This document shows, in pieces, positions 9,037 through 17,989 of a DNA stretch of 64,000 nt. The translations under genes were made by a program, and so were the position numbers. The stretch's first letter is position 1, and each line of letters begins with the position of its first letter. The notes under the pieces are model-generated. The model saw only the letters and a program-made list of their open reading frames with translations, ran no database searches and was not told the origin of the DNA. The stretch comes from Candidatus Obscuribacterales bacterium (GTDB lineage: Bacteria; Cyanobacteriota; Vampirovibrionia; Obscuribacterales; Obscuribacteraceae), in the NCBI GenBank assembly GCA_019747875.1, contig JAIEQI010000024.1, forward strand, positions 1 through 64,000, in the 5' to 3' direction.

Positions 9037-9857
9037 TTGCCGGCCTCCTGAAGCTCGCTTTCAGATGCTGAGGCAACGGCTTGTGCCGGTTTTCTTCCAA
9101 TGTGCATCGCAACAGAACCAAACGCTAATGGAACCCAACGAACATCGGTCAAACCGGCGCTCTCAAACATTTGTGAAAGCACGGTTGGATGAGGATAGTT
9201 CTTCCGCGATTCAGGCAAATACGTGTATGCCTTTCGATCGTTCTGCACAATTTCGCCAATAATAGGCACAATGTTGTGAAAGAAAAACAGAAACAAAGGC
9301 GTAAAAATCGGCATGTCTGGCTGACCGAGATCCAGATTGATTACGGTCCCCGACGGCTTGACGACGCGAGCCATCTCATCGAGCCCTTTTTGCAAATTCG
9401 TTAAGTTGCGCAGTCCGAAACTGATAATAGCTCCATCAAAAGTGTTGTTCTCAAAAGGCAATGCCTGCGCGTCACCTTGCCTCCACTCGAGCCTGGGCGC
9501 CGAGTTCGCCCCATCATGAGCACAACAGGACGCTCCTAACTTTCCTTCCTTCAAAGCTTTCTGCTCTCTGGATCTAGCAACTGAAAGCATCTGGCTGGAG
9601 AAATCGAGACCGACCACCTCGCCGTTAAAGTGATGAGCTGTCGCCATCGACATAGCTAAGTCACCAGTTCCTGTGCAAACATCAAGATATTTGCCGCCTG
9701 GAAGTATGCCTAATTCCTTAATGGCACGGGCTTTCCAAAGGCGATGCATGCCCATGCTAATCAAGTCATTGGCAAGGTCGTATCGGCTAGCAATGCGATC
9801 GAATTGCTCGAGAACATAGTCAGCCTTTTGATCGCTGGATGGAAGTTCGAAACTCAA
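9033..9857 (-). CDS. menG: Demethylmenaquinone methyltransferase
   Basis: This class I SAM methyltransferase of the UbiE/MenG family makes the last ring methylation of menaquinone. Motifs seen are the start FDRIASRYDLANDLISMGMH, motif I LDVCTGTGDLA, FDGAIISFGLRNL and GTVINLDLGQP, all typical of UbiE. An ATG at 9890 exists but would overlap secG by 37 bases. A TTG at 9857 overlaps the secG stop as TTGA and gives a normal-length N terminus, so I chose that start (274 residues). With mqnE at 44-45 kb in the same window, the substrate is most likely demethylmenaquinone rather than a ubiquinone precursor. The insertion GASCCAHDGANSAPR after motif II is unusual. Confidence 0.88.
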   Translation of the reverse strand: MSFELPSSDQKADYVLEQFDRIASRYDLANDLISMGMHRLWKARAIKELGILPGGKYLDVCTGTGDLAMSMATAHHFNGEVVGLDFSSQMLSVARSREQKALKEGKLGASCCAHDGANSAPRLEWRQGDAQALPFENNTFDGAIISFGLRNLTNLQKGLDEMARVVKPSGTVINLDLGQPDMPIFTPLFLFFFHNIVPIIGEIVQNDRKAYTYLPESRKNYPHPTVLSQMFESAGLTDVRWVPLAFGSVAMHIGRKPAQAVASASESELQEAGK

Positions 9858-10090
9858 GGTGTGACGAAACCAAAACCGAGGATGACACAAACAAGCATGA
9901 ACAAACCGACAAAAGTCCAGGTCACTCGATCAAGACCGGCTTCTGCTCCACGTTTGCCCGAGAAAACCTGAGCAGCACTACCGATTGCTCCCAGTCCATC
10001 GCCTTTCGGTGGATGAAGCAAAACCAGCAAAATTACGCCAATTGCCAGCAGCACTTCCAAGACCAGGAGGCCAATATAGAGAGGGTTCAT
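9854..10090 (-). CDS. secG: Preprotein translocase subunit SecG
   Basis: This 78-residue membrane protein has two hydrophobic helices (residues about 4-24 and 58-76) separated by the SecG loop with LHPPKGDGLGAIGSAAQVF. The family pattern is LLH/Q...G.G....G.....F. SecG sits beside SecYE and assists SecA-driven export. It is the first gene of the secG-menG-lpxB-msbA operon, and its stop overlaps the probable menG TTG start. GCAGGTG lies upstream of the ATG as a ribosome site. The typical Gly/Phe pattern and length make the call firm. Confidence 0.88.
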   Translation of the reverse strand: MNPLYIGLLVLEVLLAIGVILLVLLHPPKGDGLGAIGSAAQVFSGKRGAEAGLDRVTWTFVGLFMLVCVILGFGFVTP

Positions 10091-10131
10091 CAGTACACCT
10101 GCAAAAAACGACGCGAGGGAATCTGGCTCTG

Positions 10132-10137
10132 ATTATA
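10132..10137 (-). promoter_or_regulatory. Candidate -10 box for the secG operon
   Basis: TATAAT is read on the minus strand about 42 bases upstream of the secG ATG. No good -35 is found 16-18 bases further upstream. Plausible by position and by the perfect -10 only. Confidence 0.3.
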
Positions 10138-10360
10138 TCCGAAGCCTCGCGGCGCTACCCTTTCCATCAACTTAGCTTTCTTATTCAGCCCGTCGGCAAT
10201 TAGAGGCGAAGCCTATCCATCGCCCCTATAGATACACTTCCGACTCCGTCAATCGACCGATAAATCGCCTGTTTGAAAGGGCATATCCAGGGTTTTTACT
10301 GATTTTTTTGAAATTATTCTCAGACTCTGTACCTTGGCCTGAGAGCGGGGCATAAATCGA

Positions 10361-10389
10361 TTGGGGGCAGGCCGCCGGCCGGTTATAGT
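10361..10389 (+). promoter_or_regulatory. Candidate promoter for the TonB-like/GGDEF operon
   Basis: TTGGGG (10361-10366) and TATAGT (10384-10389) are separated by 17 bases. This predicts transcription from about 10396 and a leader of about 95 bases before the ATG at 10491. The leader carries AT-rich and GC-rich stretches but I could not match it to a known riboswitch. The rest of 10138-10360 shows no gene. Confidence 0.4.
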
Positions 10390-10490
10390 TTCTTTTATAT
10401 TTTTGGAAACTCAGGTTTCTGAAAACGATTTTCGGGGCATGCACCTAACGAGCGGGCTTTTTGCGGTTCACAGTCTGTGACGGGTGAGTT

Positions 10491-11489
10491 ATGTCCATTA
10501 CATTCATGCAGCAAGTGGTGAGGATCTCGGATCGTTTCAAGAAAGATCCAGATTCGATTGATCGCGCCGGGCAACTTAATCAGGTACTGATTGTCGTAGT
10601 CATCTTCCATGCCGTCATGGGAATCTACTTCGTCAAGATGGACGAATATGAGCGGAAGCATCCGCGCATCATCCACGAGACGAATCTCGATTTTGAGCTG
10701 ACCGCGCCACCACCGGCTCCTGATTTCAAAGTCGGCGAAATTCCAAAACCAATTACTTTGACCGAGGGTGAAAATCCAGACTCAGGTTCGGCTGCTGCAG
10801 CCAAACCGCTAGAGGCTGATAAAGTTTCAATTCCAACACCTAAGGCACCGGAGACACTTCCTGTGCCGACTCCCGAGGCAGCACGTCCTGTCGTCTCTCA
10901 CAAGACCACGGTGGCACCACCTGTGGCTGTGACGACGACGAACATGGTTAAGGCTGCACCGGTGAATGCACCAAAATCAGCTCCCAAAGCTCCGCCTAAC
11001 ACTGATCGGGCAGGAGCAACATCCAACTCTGTTGCATCGGGCGCCCCACATGAAGGCGGCGGACCGGACGGACAGGAAGGTGGAGTTGGAAATGGCGGAA
11101 CCGGTTCCGGTGGCGAAGGAACTGGCGAAGGCGATCCTGGTACAGGCTCAGGATTCGGAAATATTGGCGGCGATATTGCCACCAAGATTGGCGGCGGGAC
11201 CGGCAGAGCAATGGGTAACATTGCACCTTACCGGAAAGACATGCTGATGCGAATAGCACAGAACTGGCATCCGAAGAAGAAAAACGAAACCATGACCATT
11301 CAGATTTCGATTGGCAAAGACGGTGCGATTATCAGTGCTGAAATTTTGGAAAGCTCAGGCAACAAGCGCTCTGACAAAGAAGCGTTAGCTGCAATCGAGC
11401 AAACTGAATTCTCCCCATTACCGGAATGGTACAAGGGCGAGCAACTTACATTCAAAATAGACTTTGCAAAGGTGGAGGCATTACAGTGA
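10491..11489 (+). CDS. TonB-like protein: one membrane helix, Pro/Ala and Gly-rich linker, TonB-C domain
   Basis: This 332-residue protein has a cytoplasmic N terminus, a single membrane helix at about 29-48 (QVLIVVVIFHAVMGIYFV), a Pro/Ala/Thr-rich stretch (65-165), and a Gly-rich stretch (about 180-230, GGTGSGGEGTGEGDPGTGSG). The C-terminal domain runs from about 240 to 330 with the TonB-C pattern M.I.ISIGKDG.I..AEILESSGN...D..AL.AI. Such proteins span the periplasm and either transmit force to outer-membrane receptors or crosslink the envelope. No exbB/exbD or receptor is nearby. It overlaps the following cyclase gene (GTGA), implying co-translation. A related TonB-C domain is found at the end of the pseudocaspase at 59.9-61.4 kb. 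Confidence 0.75.
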   Translation: MSITFMQQVVRISDRFKKDPDSIDRAGQLNQVLIVVVIFHAVMGIYFVKMDEYERKHPRIIHETNLDFELTAPPPAPDFKVGEIPKPITLTEGENPDSGSAAAAKPLEADKVSIPTPKAPETLPVPTPEAARPVVSHKTTVAPPVAVTTTNMVKAAPVNAPKSAPKAPPNTDRAGATSNSVASGAPHEGGGPDGQEGGVGNGGTGSGGEGTGEGDPGTGSGFGNIGGDIATKIGGGTGRAMGNIAPYRKDMLMRIAQNWHPKKKNETMTIQISIGKDGAIISAEILESSGNKRSDKEALAAIEQTEFSPLPEWYKGEQLTFKIDFAKVEALQ

Positions 11490-14080
11490 CAGCGGCGTTG
11501 GATACGGGCGAAGGAGTATCGGAACTTCCGAAGCCCAATGCTATTCAGGTGGTTACCAGCTCCGTAATGGATGTCCTGGGAAGCCTTCCTGTACGATTGA
11601 TCATCCTATTTATTGTGGCCGGTGTGATTATGCCCTTTGTTGCTGACTTCACGTACACCGTGTCAGCTCAAAGCGGTTATTCACAAATCGGCAGGCAACT
11701 TTCCGAAGAGACAAAGAAAAAGGTTCCACCGGTTTCAAAAATTCTGCAAGCTATCAATCAATACAATCTGTCCTGGTACTACGTTACCTCGTCTGACGGT
11801 ACGTTAGATCCGCTAACCAAGCCCTACGCACCCGATTTGACAAAGTACGATATCAGCTCAGGCAATATTGAGTGGCGTGAGAAGCGTTATTACGAAGTCG
11901 TCAACGCAATGGGCGACGGTAAGCTTCTCCACGTCGGTTTCTATCAGGGTCCTGTATTTGCGCCGGGAATGGCACTGGGCGCAGCAGCTGCGGCTATGCC
12001 AGCTACTCTCGGATACATGTGGACAGTACTGACTGGAACTTGCATTCTATTGATCGGTGCACTTTTCCTCTTCGTAAGCAAACCTCTCTATCACATTGCC
12101 CGTGCTACCGGCTCACTGCTGTTGGCACGTGACGCGTATTCCGGAGTAACCGGCGGCGGACTCGATGTTTCCGGATCTATATCCGAAATCGGCAAAGTTG
12201 CTCAGGGACTCAAGGATATCCGCCGTCAATACGACGAGTTGGTTGCTGCTCGCGTGGCTAAAGAAGACGAACTTCGCAAGAGCCAGAAAGAGTTCGAAAC
12301 TCAAAAGAAAGTACTCAGCAAAGAGTACGAAGAACAGCTTTCTCAAACTCAAGCCAAGATCTCCGAACTCTATACAAAGGAAGCGGAAGAAGAGTTCATC
12401 AACGCACTTGGAAAAGAGCTCGACATGCTCAAATCCAGTCACCAGGTTTGCCAGCGCTTGCTCGACAAACTCAACGACAAATTCCCGACCAGTATCATGT
12501 TCGGTGCTTTTTTCAAAGCCGACCGTTATCAGCGCTTGAATCTTGATGCATGGTTAGGCTTTGATGATCGTGCCGCGCAAGCAATCAAGAAGCTTGATCA
12601 TACTCGGGTTGCACGTGAAGTATTTGCGACCAGCAAGCACGTCACACTCGGAATGGAAGGCATCCGCGACTACGGTTTGACCACCATGGCTCAGGCACAT
12701 GGCATTAGAACCGCGGTCTACCTGCCAATCATCTTCCAAAGCCGCAACCTTGGCGTAATGGCAATCTACTTCAATACCGAAGGTCAGACAGTCCAAGATC
12801 GTTTGCGCGTTTTGCGTAACGTAGTTGAACTCGTTTCACGCGTATTACACCAGAACATTCAGTACGAAGAAGAACAAGAAGCAGCCCGTACAGATCCGCT
12901 GACTGGTCTGCGCAACAAGAAGTTCTTCTACGAAATCATGCCTCAAATCATGGACCGTGCTGCTGTTAATCCCGAGCAGAACCCAGTTTCGCTCGTGATT
13001 ATGGACGGCGACCACTTCAAGTCAATCAACGATACATATGGTCACCAGGTAGGCGACCAGATGTTGCAAGAACTTGCAAAATTGATCAAGACTTGCGTCA
13101 GAACAACAGACTCGCTCGAGAAATTGAGCGCTCCAGGCGACTACCTGATCCGTTTCGGTGGTGAAGAATTCATCATCGTTATGGAAAACACCGAGTCCAA
13201 GCGTGCAATGTCCGTTGCCGAACGCGTTCGCCAAGCAATTGAAGCGAAGAGCGACTGGCCGGCAGGTATTGCCAAATGGACGGTATCAATCGGTTGTTCT
13301 ACCTTCCCGACAGACGGTAAATCAACGGATGACTTGCTAGCCAAAGCAGATACAGCTTTGTACTACGTCAAGGAAGTCCTGGACCGCAACAAGTGTATTC
13401 ACTCGCAACAAGTGCCGAAGAGCTACAAGTCCGCAAAATCCGCGGCAGCCGTCAGCGGCGAACTGGGTGTATTCGACCCAGCAGCTCTCCTGCAATCTCT
13501 GGCTACAGCATCAAAGACAGGCGTTCTCACAGTTCAGGCACCAGACGGTCGCCAATTGTGGTGCTTGTTTGAGAGCGGCAAGCCGATGCAAGCTCGCATG
13601 GGCAAGCACGCCGGAGCTGCTGCGGTGGTAGAATTCGTTTCCACCTTCGAGGAAGGAGCATTCAACTTCCAAGAGAAATCGATGAGTGGAAAAGAAACGA
13701 TGACCAAACTGCCACGTTTGGACGAGAACTTCAATATCAGCAAGAGCTTGGAACGTCTGCTCATGGACGGAGCACTCGCCCAAGACAACTACAATGCTGC
13801 TAAGAAAATCATTCCGACATTGAATATGTTGATTCGTCCAGTTGCACCGGTAGAATTCGCAGCTCGCTGGCAACAGCTTGGCCAAATCGAAGAACCACCG
13901 ATGCCGGAAGAATTCAACGTCATGTCAGACATCGTTCAAAGAGCAGATGGCAATACGACATTGCACAACATCTTCCGCAACATGGAAGGAATTCCCACGC
14001 ACTTGATGTGGCGCTCAGCTGCACTGCTAGTTCAGTACAACTTGGTGCAAACAAAGATTGCCGCAGGCGCGGGGCAGTAG
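11486..14080 (+). CDS. Membrane GAF-GGDEF diguanylate cyclase with C-terminal DUF4388 domain
   Basis: I start this gene at GTG 11486, where GGTGGAGG lies 7 bases upstream and the codon overlaps the previous stop as GTGA; an ATG at 11426 would intrude 64 bases into the TonB-like gene. The 864-residue product has membrane helices near residues 30-50 and 180-205, a periplasmic part between, and a long Glu/Lys coiled coil (about 245-310). A GAF-like region (320-460) and a GGDEF domain follow (DPLTGLRNKKFFYE, then RFGGEEF near 556). The catalytic GGEEF is intact, so it should make cyclic di-GMP. An RTTD motif upstream resembles the inhibitory RxxD site but is displaced by a short insertion. The C-terminal LQSLATASKTGVLTVQAPDG region matches DUF4388. 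Confidence 0.85.
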   Translation: MTAALDTGEGVSELPKPNAIQVVTSSVMDVLGSLPVRLIILFIVAGVIMPFVADFTYTVSAQSGYSQIGRQLSEETKKKVPPVSKILQAINQYNLSWYYVTSSDGTLDPLTKPYAPDLTKYDISSGNIEWREKRYYEVVNAMGDGKLLHVGFYQGPVFAPGMALGAAAAAMPATLGYMWTVLTGTCILLIGALFLFVSKPLYHIARATGSLLLARDAYSGVTGGGLDVSGSISEIGKVAQGLKDIRRQYDELVAARVAKEDELRKSQKEFETQKKVLSKEYEEQLSQTQAKISELYTKEAEEEFINALGKELDMLKSSHQVCQRLLDKLNDKFPTSIMFGAFFKADRYQRLNLDAWLGFDDRAAQAIKKLDHTRVAREVFATSKHVTLGMEGIRDYGLTTMAQAHGIRTAVYLPIIFQSRNLGVMAIYFNTEGQTVQDRLRVLRNVVELVSRVLHQNIQYEEEQEAARTDPLTGLRNKKFFYEIMPQIMDRAAVNPEQNPVSLVIMDGDHFKSINDTYGHQVGDQMLQELAKLIKTCVRTTDSLEKLSAPGDYLIRFGGEEFIIVMENTESKRAMSVAERVRQAIEAKSDWPAGIAKWTVSIGCSTFPTDGKSTDDLLAKADTALYYVKEVLDRNKCIHSQQVPKSYKSAKSAAAVSGELGVFDPAALLQSLATASKTGVLTVQAPDGRQLWCLFESGKPMQARMGKHAGAAAVVEFVSTFEEGAFNFQEKSMSGKETMTKLPRLDENFNISKSLERLLMDGALAQDNYNAAKKIIPTLNMLIRPVAPVEFAARWQQLGQIEEPPMPEEFNVMSDIVQRADGNTTLHNIFRNMEGIPTHLMWRSAALLVQYNLVQTKIAAGAGQ

Positions 14081-14104
14081 CTCTGCCGCCAAGAAAAATC
14101 TCCG

Positions 14105-14136
14105 AGAGCGCAGAAGCAATTCTGCGCTCTTTTCTT
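14105..14136 (+). terminator. Rho-independent terminator of the TonB-like/GGDEF operon
   Basis: An 11-bp perfect stem AGAGCGCAGAA / TTCTGCGCTCT closed by a GCAA tetraloop (14116-14119) is followed by TTTTCTT. It lies 24 bases after the cyclase stop. The group II intron begins directly after the T-tract. Confidence 0.9.
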
Positions 14137-16058
14137 GTGTGCCGAGCATGTTCAATAACTGGAGGTGAGAGTCCTCACACAACCTGATGACGGTGAAGTG
14201 TAGTGAAGCGCAAAGACGCAGCCGTGAGGCGAGGTCCGAAAGAAGCGTGGATCAAATTCGCGACCTGACGAACAGAAATCGGATACAAGGCTCTCGTATT
14301 CCGGACGAGCGAGCAAGTGATCGCAAAGTCCATAGTCATCAAGAGAATTCAGGAGTAAATCCGGCGGGGATGCGAAGAAAGTGATTGAACTTACCTCGGG
14401 AGGTTCTGCAGAGAGTCCTGAAAGGGACAAAGAAAACCGAGAGGTCTTCCGATTCAAAGCAGAACTCAGCAGAGGACGTAGTAAGCAACCAACTCAGAGC
14501 AAGCGCCGAAGTAGGTAGGCAGTGAGAGGGAAGCTGAAGGTCCGAACGGTGCCCGAAAGGGATAATGGAAAGGCAAGTAAGGTAGCCAGCTCATGAGCGT
14601 AAAGCGTCAGAACCCCGAATGGGACTCAAAGATATCAAAACAGGGTGAAGCCCTTGAAGATGTCGAAGGAGCGAACGAACCGCATATGGTGCCAGCTAAT
14701 GTCGAAAGCCTAGCAGAAACAGAACATATGATGGAGGAAATATTAGAACCAGAGAATCTGAGTAAGGCACTGCATCGAGTGCTGAAGAACAAAGGAGCCC
14801 CAGGCGTTGATGGAATGAAAATCGACGAACTGGAAGCGTTCCTCGCAGAAGCCGGGAATACTGTTAAGCAATTACTTCTAGAGAGCCGGTATCAACCGAA
14901 GCCCGTTAGACGGGTGGAAATCGAGAAGCCAGGCGGAGGAATACGACAATTGGGTATTCCCTGCGTAGTTGACCGATTCATCCAGCAAGCGGTACTCCAG
15001 GTCCTCCAGAAGCGCTGGGACAGCACGTTCTCCAACTCCAGTTTCGGTTTCCGACCAAACCGATCCCAACATCAAGCAGTCGAGCAAGCGCAGAAGTATG
15101 TAAGCAGCGGGCTTTCAATCGTGGTTGACATCGATCTTGAAAAGTTCTTCGACCGAGTAAATCACGACATCTTGATGAGCAAGATCGCAAAGCGAATCCG
15201 AGACAAGAGAGTATTGAAACTCATCCGAAGCTACCTAAATGCCGGGATGATGGAAGACGGGGTGAAAGTTTCCCAAGATGACGGGGTCCCTCAAGGGGGT
15301 CCCCTGTCTCCGCTCCTTTCCAATCTGATGCTGGACGAACTCGATAAAGAACTGGAACGGCGAAAATTATCTTTCGTCAGATACGCAGATGATTGCAACA
15401 TCTACGTACGGAGCCAGAGAGCTGGGGAACGAGTACTTTCGAGTATCTCAAACTTCCTGGCGAAGAAATTGAGACTGAAAGTGAATGAGGCGAAAAGCGC
15501 GGTGGGAAAGCCGAGTCAGCGTAAGTTCTTAGGGTTCTCTTTTACTAGAGGACCAAAGATTCGGCGTCGAATCGCGCCGCAATCAATCCAAAAGTTTAAA
15601 CTACGGATTCAAGAACTTACTTGCAGAAAACGCGGTGGCACTCTCCCTCAAATAATCAAGGAGCTAAGCAAGTACATGAAAGGCTGGCTAAACTACTTTG
15701 GTTACTGCGAAACCCCTTCGGTATTGGATAAATTACAGCAGTGGGTGCGCCGCAAACTACGGTGCATCATCTGGAAACGTTGGAGGCGAAGTTCAACGCG
15801 GTTCGAACGACTTCGCGCCATGGGGTTGAGCATCCTCCATGCCCGTGAAGGTGCCGGGAACGGCTCCCGCGGTCCATCATGGAGAATGAGCCTATCCCCT
15901 CCAATGGCAGCCGCGTTCCCAATAGCCTACTTTCGATCACTGGGACTACCCGATCTTGTATGTCACTCATCTGCTTAACCCACCGAACCGCCGTATGCGG
16001 ACCCGCTTGTACGGTGGTGTGGCAGGGAGGAGTCCGCGAGGACTCCCCCTATGCCGAT
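14137..16058 (+). mobile_element. Group II intron with LtrA-type maturase
   Basis: The 5' end fits the GUGYG consensus (GTGTG at 14137). About 455 bases of structured RNA sequence precede the maturase ORF, which lies in domain IV. Domain V is visible at 15987-16018, with arms ACCGCCGTA and TACGGTGGT forming a 9-bp stem. Domain VI follows at about 16021-16050, with GGAGTCC-GCGA-GGACTCC, and the probable 3' end is near CTATGCCGAT (about 16058). The exact 3' boundary is uncertain by a few bases. The element sits directly after a terminator T-tract, a preference best known for class C introns. RNA elements and ORF all look intact, so it may be active. Confidence 0.85.
14593..15978 (+). CDS. ltrA: Group II intron reverse transcriptase/maturase
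   Basis: This 461-residue protein has the reverse transcriptase core: NKGAPGVDGM (RT0/1), PKPVRRVEIEKPGGG, RQLGIPCVVDR, SSFGFRPNRS, VVDIDLEKFFDRVNHD, GVPQGGPLSPLLSN and the catalytic FVRYADDCNIYV near residue 263. A maturase/thumb region follows with YMKGWLNYFGYCE. The C terminus GPSWRMSLSPPMAAAFPIAY matches the usual end of this subfamily, so the protein is complete. There is no HNH endonuclease domain, so target priming would have to use other 3' ends such as replication-fork primers. Start ATG 14593 has GGTAGCCAGCTC upstream; the ribosome site is weak. Confidence 0.92.
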   Translation: MSVKRQNPEWDSKISKQGEALEDVEGANEPHMVPANVESLAETEHMMEEILEPENLSKALHRVLKNKGAPGVDGMKIDELEAFLAEAGNTVKQLLLESRYQPKPVRRVEIEKPGGGIRQLGIPCVVDRFIQQAVLQVLQKRWDSTFSNSSFGFRPNRSQHQAVEQAQKYVSSGLSIVVDIDLEKFFDRVNHDILMSKIAKRIRDKRVLKLIRSYLNAGMMEDGVKVSQDDGVPQGGPLSPLLSNLMLDELDKELERRKLSFVRYADDCNIYVRSQRAGERVLSSISNFLAKKLRLKVNEAKSAVGKPSQRKFLGFSFTRGPKIRRRIAPQSIQKFKLRIQELTCRKRGGTLPQIIKELSKYMKGWLNYFGYCETPSVLDKLQQWVRRKLRCIIWKRWRRSSTRFERLRAMGLSILHAREGAGNGSRGPSWRMSLSPPMAAAFPIAYFRSLGLPDLVCHSSA

Positions 16059-16092
16059 TGCTGGGATCGTTTTGACTGGATCTGAGCGCTGC

Positions 16093-16536
16093 TCAAGCTG
16101 TAGGTGGTGGCGAATGAGATGTGCGATCCAGATACTTCTGGAGAATGACTGCTGCGGCTTGCTTGTCGACCAGATCCCTGTTGTGCCCTGTTTTCACACC
16201 TAAAACCGTGAGCGTTTGAATCGCGGTGAATGTGCTCAAACGCTCATCCTCATATATGATTGGCAGGTTGGTTGCTCGCGCCAGTTTCTTACCAAAGGAC
16301 TGAACCTTTTGCGCTTGCTCTCCAAGCGTTCCATCCATGTTTGCCGGAAGCCCTAGTATGATTTCCACAACCCCATGCCGTTCAGCAATCTCTTTTATTT
16401 TGTGAACATCGTTTTGAACATTCGTTCTGTGGAGCGTATCGATTCCGGCTGCCGTTAGCCCGAGTTGATCGGAAAGGGCTATGCCAATCCGCTTGTCTCC
16501 AACATCCAATCCAAGGCAGCGAGGTCGTTGACGCAT
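16093..16536 (-). CDS. ruvX: Putative pre-16S rRNA nuclease / Holliday junction resolvase-like (YqgF/RuvX)
   Basis: This 147-residue protein of the YqgF family has an RNase H-like fold. Motifs are GLDVGDKRIGIALSD (catalytic Asp), ILGLPANMDGT, the EDERLST motif and VDKQAAAVILQ with a last acidic residue. Family members act in 16S rRNA 5' maturation in E. coli and are annotated as resolvase-like. Its stop lies about 35 bases from the 3' end of the group II intron, so the intron sits in the space between two convergent genes without breaking either. The Pro-rich last residues are not conserved. Confidence 0.87.
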   Translation of the reverse strand: MRQRPRCLGLDVGDKRIGIALSDQLGLTAAGIDTLHRTNVQNDVHKIKEIAERHGVVEIILGLPANMDGTLGEQAQKVQSFGKKLARATNLPIIYEDERLSTFTAIQTLTVLGVKTGHNRDLVDKQAAAVILQKYLDRTSHSPPPTA

Positions 16537-16710
16537 TTACTTCTGAGAACTGGGGACCCCTTTTATGATACTCCGTTGACAATCAGGGCAAGCTATCGTC
16601 CAGATAACTGGCGCCACCGCTAACCCGATCGCCCTCAAGGCTGCCGGTTCGATTCTAAAAGTGAGGGCATCAAGGCAGCTTCTTCTATCTCATCGATATC
16701 GATTCGTCAG

Positions 16711-17202
16711 CTACTTACACATATGCCGCGCAAACTTGGGAGGAATGAACCACTTGAGAATCCCTCCGTTGGTCGGAGGAAGATCGTACACATCAATACG
16801 GCAGACTCCCGCTTTCTTAAAGGGTACGGCAAATTGGGCACCCAACAGAGTTTGTGCCAGGTCGCCCATGTCTGGTTCATGCCCGAACAATGCAATCGAG
16901 TCTGCTTTTTTCAACGATTTCAAGAACGCAAAAACAGCGTCTGTGTCAATGCCACAAGCCAGGGCATCACAAATTTCCGGCTTGTCCGCCTTGTAGACAT
17001 CAGCAAAAATGTCGGCGGTCTGACGTGCTCGCACTAAGGGACTGGAGACCATTTTGTCGATTTTGACACCAGCTCTCTTCAATCCACGAGCAACTTGTTC
17101 GGTCTCTTCGCGACCTTCCGGAGTCAATGGACGTTCTCTATCCGTGCGGATCTCACCGCCAATATCCGCTGCAATCCCATGTCTTACCAGGATAATTTCC
17201 AT
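16711..17202 (-). CDS. sixA: SixA-type phosphohistidine phosphatase
   Basis: This 163-residue histidine phosphatase superfamily protein has the catalytic RHG triad at the N terminus (EIILVRHGIA), the TPEGREETEQVARGL motif, SSPLVRARQTAD, and the second His in LFGHEPDMGDL. The short form without insertion is that of SixA, which dephosphorylates phosphohistidine on Hpt domains or the PTS. It follows the DUF3465-type gene by 18 bases on the same strand and may be co-transcribed. A 174-base gap separates it from ruvX downstream. The exact substrate in this organism is unknown. Confidence 0.8.
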   Translation of the reverse strand: MEIILVRHGIAADIGGEIRTDRERPLTPEGREETEQVARGLKRAGVKIDKMVSSPLVRARQTADIFADVYKADKPEICDALACGIDTDAVFAFLKSLKKADSIALFGHEPDMGDLAQTLLGAQFAVPFKKAGVCRIDVYDLPPTNGGILKWFIPPKFARHMCK

Positions 17203-17220
17203 ATCTCAACTCCGCTGCTT

Positions 17221-17895
17221 TCACTCATATCGTTGTCCCGAGAACTCAATATATCCACCTTCGTGTCTTGGAGTATCGCTGCGATGAGTCCAGTGAACGA
17301 CTCCGCCTTTTCGATTCCAAATGTACTCCCCCTTCACCACAATCACGTCGCCCACCTGCACTGGAACTTTTGGCGCATATTTAATGTCGTGAGCTAACAA
17401 AACAGTCGAGCCATTCTCGACGTCCAAAAGCAAACGCTGGTGAGGCAAGCCTTTCGTGTCATCTGGGAGAATTTTCTTGACGCGTGCCGAAAACATAAGC
17501 TCAACCTTCCTTGCACGGGCGGCTTGCGCTTGAAGAAGTTGGGATTGGTCAATCGATTGAGCGGGGCTAGACTGCCCAGAGCCGGCTCCCGAGGAACCTG
17601 AATTGGGACTGCCGAACTCGGCCGGAACATCAGGGGCAGAAGCATTTTGAGTCGCTGTGGGCGATGCGGTTGAGGAACATGCCGAAAGACTACAAATACC
17701 AACGACAGAAAGCACAAGCAGAGCGGTATTCAAAAGAGAACCCTTTACCGAAGCCTGTGCGTGTCGTGGAGAAGCTGCCTGCAAAAGGGATGCGCGGAGC
17801 GGCGACGTGCAAGAGCTTGCAAGGGTCGAAGAGTCATTGCTTGGAAAGTCTGTTGCCATGGTGCTTTTCAAATATCCAAAAGAGAGATAGATCAT
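17221..17895 (-). CDS. Lipoprotein with DUF3465-like C-terminal domain
   Basis: This 224-residue ORF carries a hydrophobic stretch at about 57-74 (TALLVLSVVGICSLSAC) ending in an LSAC lipobox, so the mature protein is probably lipid-anchored at Cys74. A Ser/Gly/Ala-rich linker follows. A C-terminal domain of about 90 residues then contains ILPDDTKGLPHQRLLLDVE, LLAHDIKYAP, VGDVIVVKGEYIWN and KGGVVHWTHRSD. These fit the DUF3465 pattern, probably a small OB-like beta fold. The long n-region before the lipobox suggests the true start may be downstream of 17895, perhaps ATG 17859. Function unknown. Confidence 0.7.
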   Translation of the reverse strand: MIYLSFGYLKSTMATDFPSNDSSTLASSCTSPLRASLLQAASPRHAQASVKGSLLNTALLVLSVVGICSLSACSSTASPTATQNASAPDVPAEFGSPNSGSSGAGSGQSSPAQSIDQSQLLQAQAARARKVELMFSARVKKILPDDTKGLPHQRLLLDVENGSTVLLAHDIKYAPKVPVQVGDVIVVKGEYIWNRKGGVVHWTHRSDTPRHEGGYIEFSGQRYE

Positions 17896-17989
17896 ATCCT
17901 AGAACCGGCGAAACTGTTAAAAGTGCCGCTACTTGGCGGTTCTGTGGTATATAAAGGGAGATTGGTGTGAGACCAGTGGATTTTAACCT

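Noticed and set aside
16590-16690. tRNA-like GGTTCGATTC with flanking pairing
   Set aside because: The bases around the TTCGATT loop do not form a 5-bp T stem, and no acceptor or anticodon stem fits. Only a GCCCTC/GAGGGC pairing is seen.
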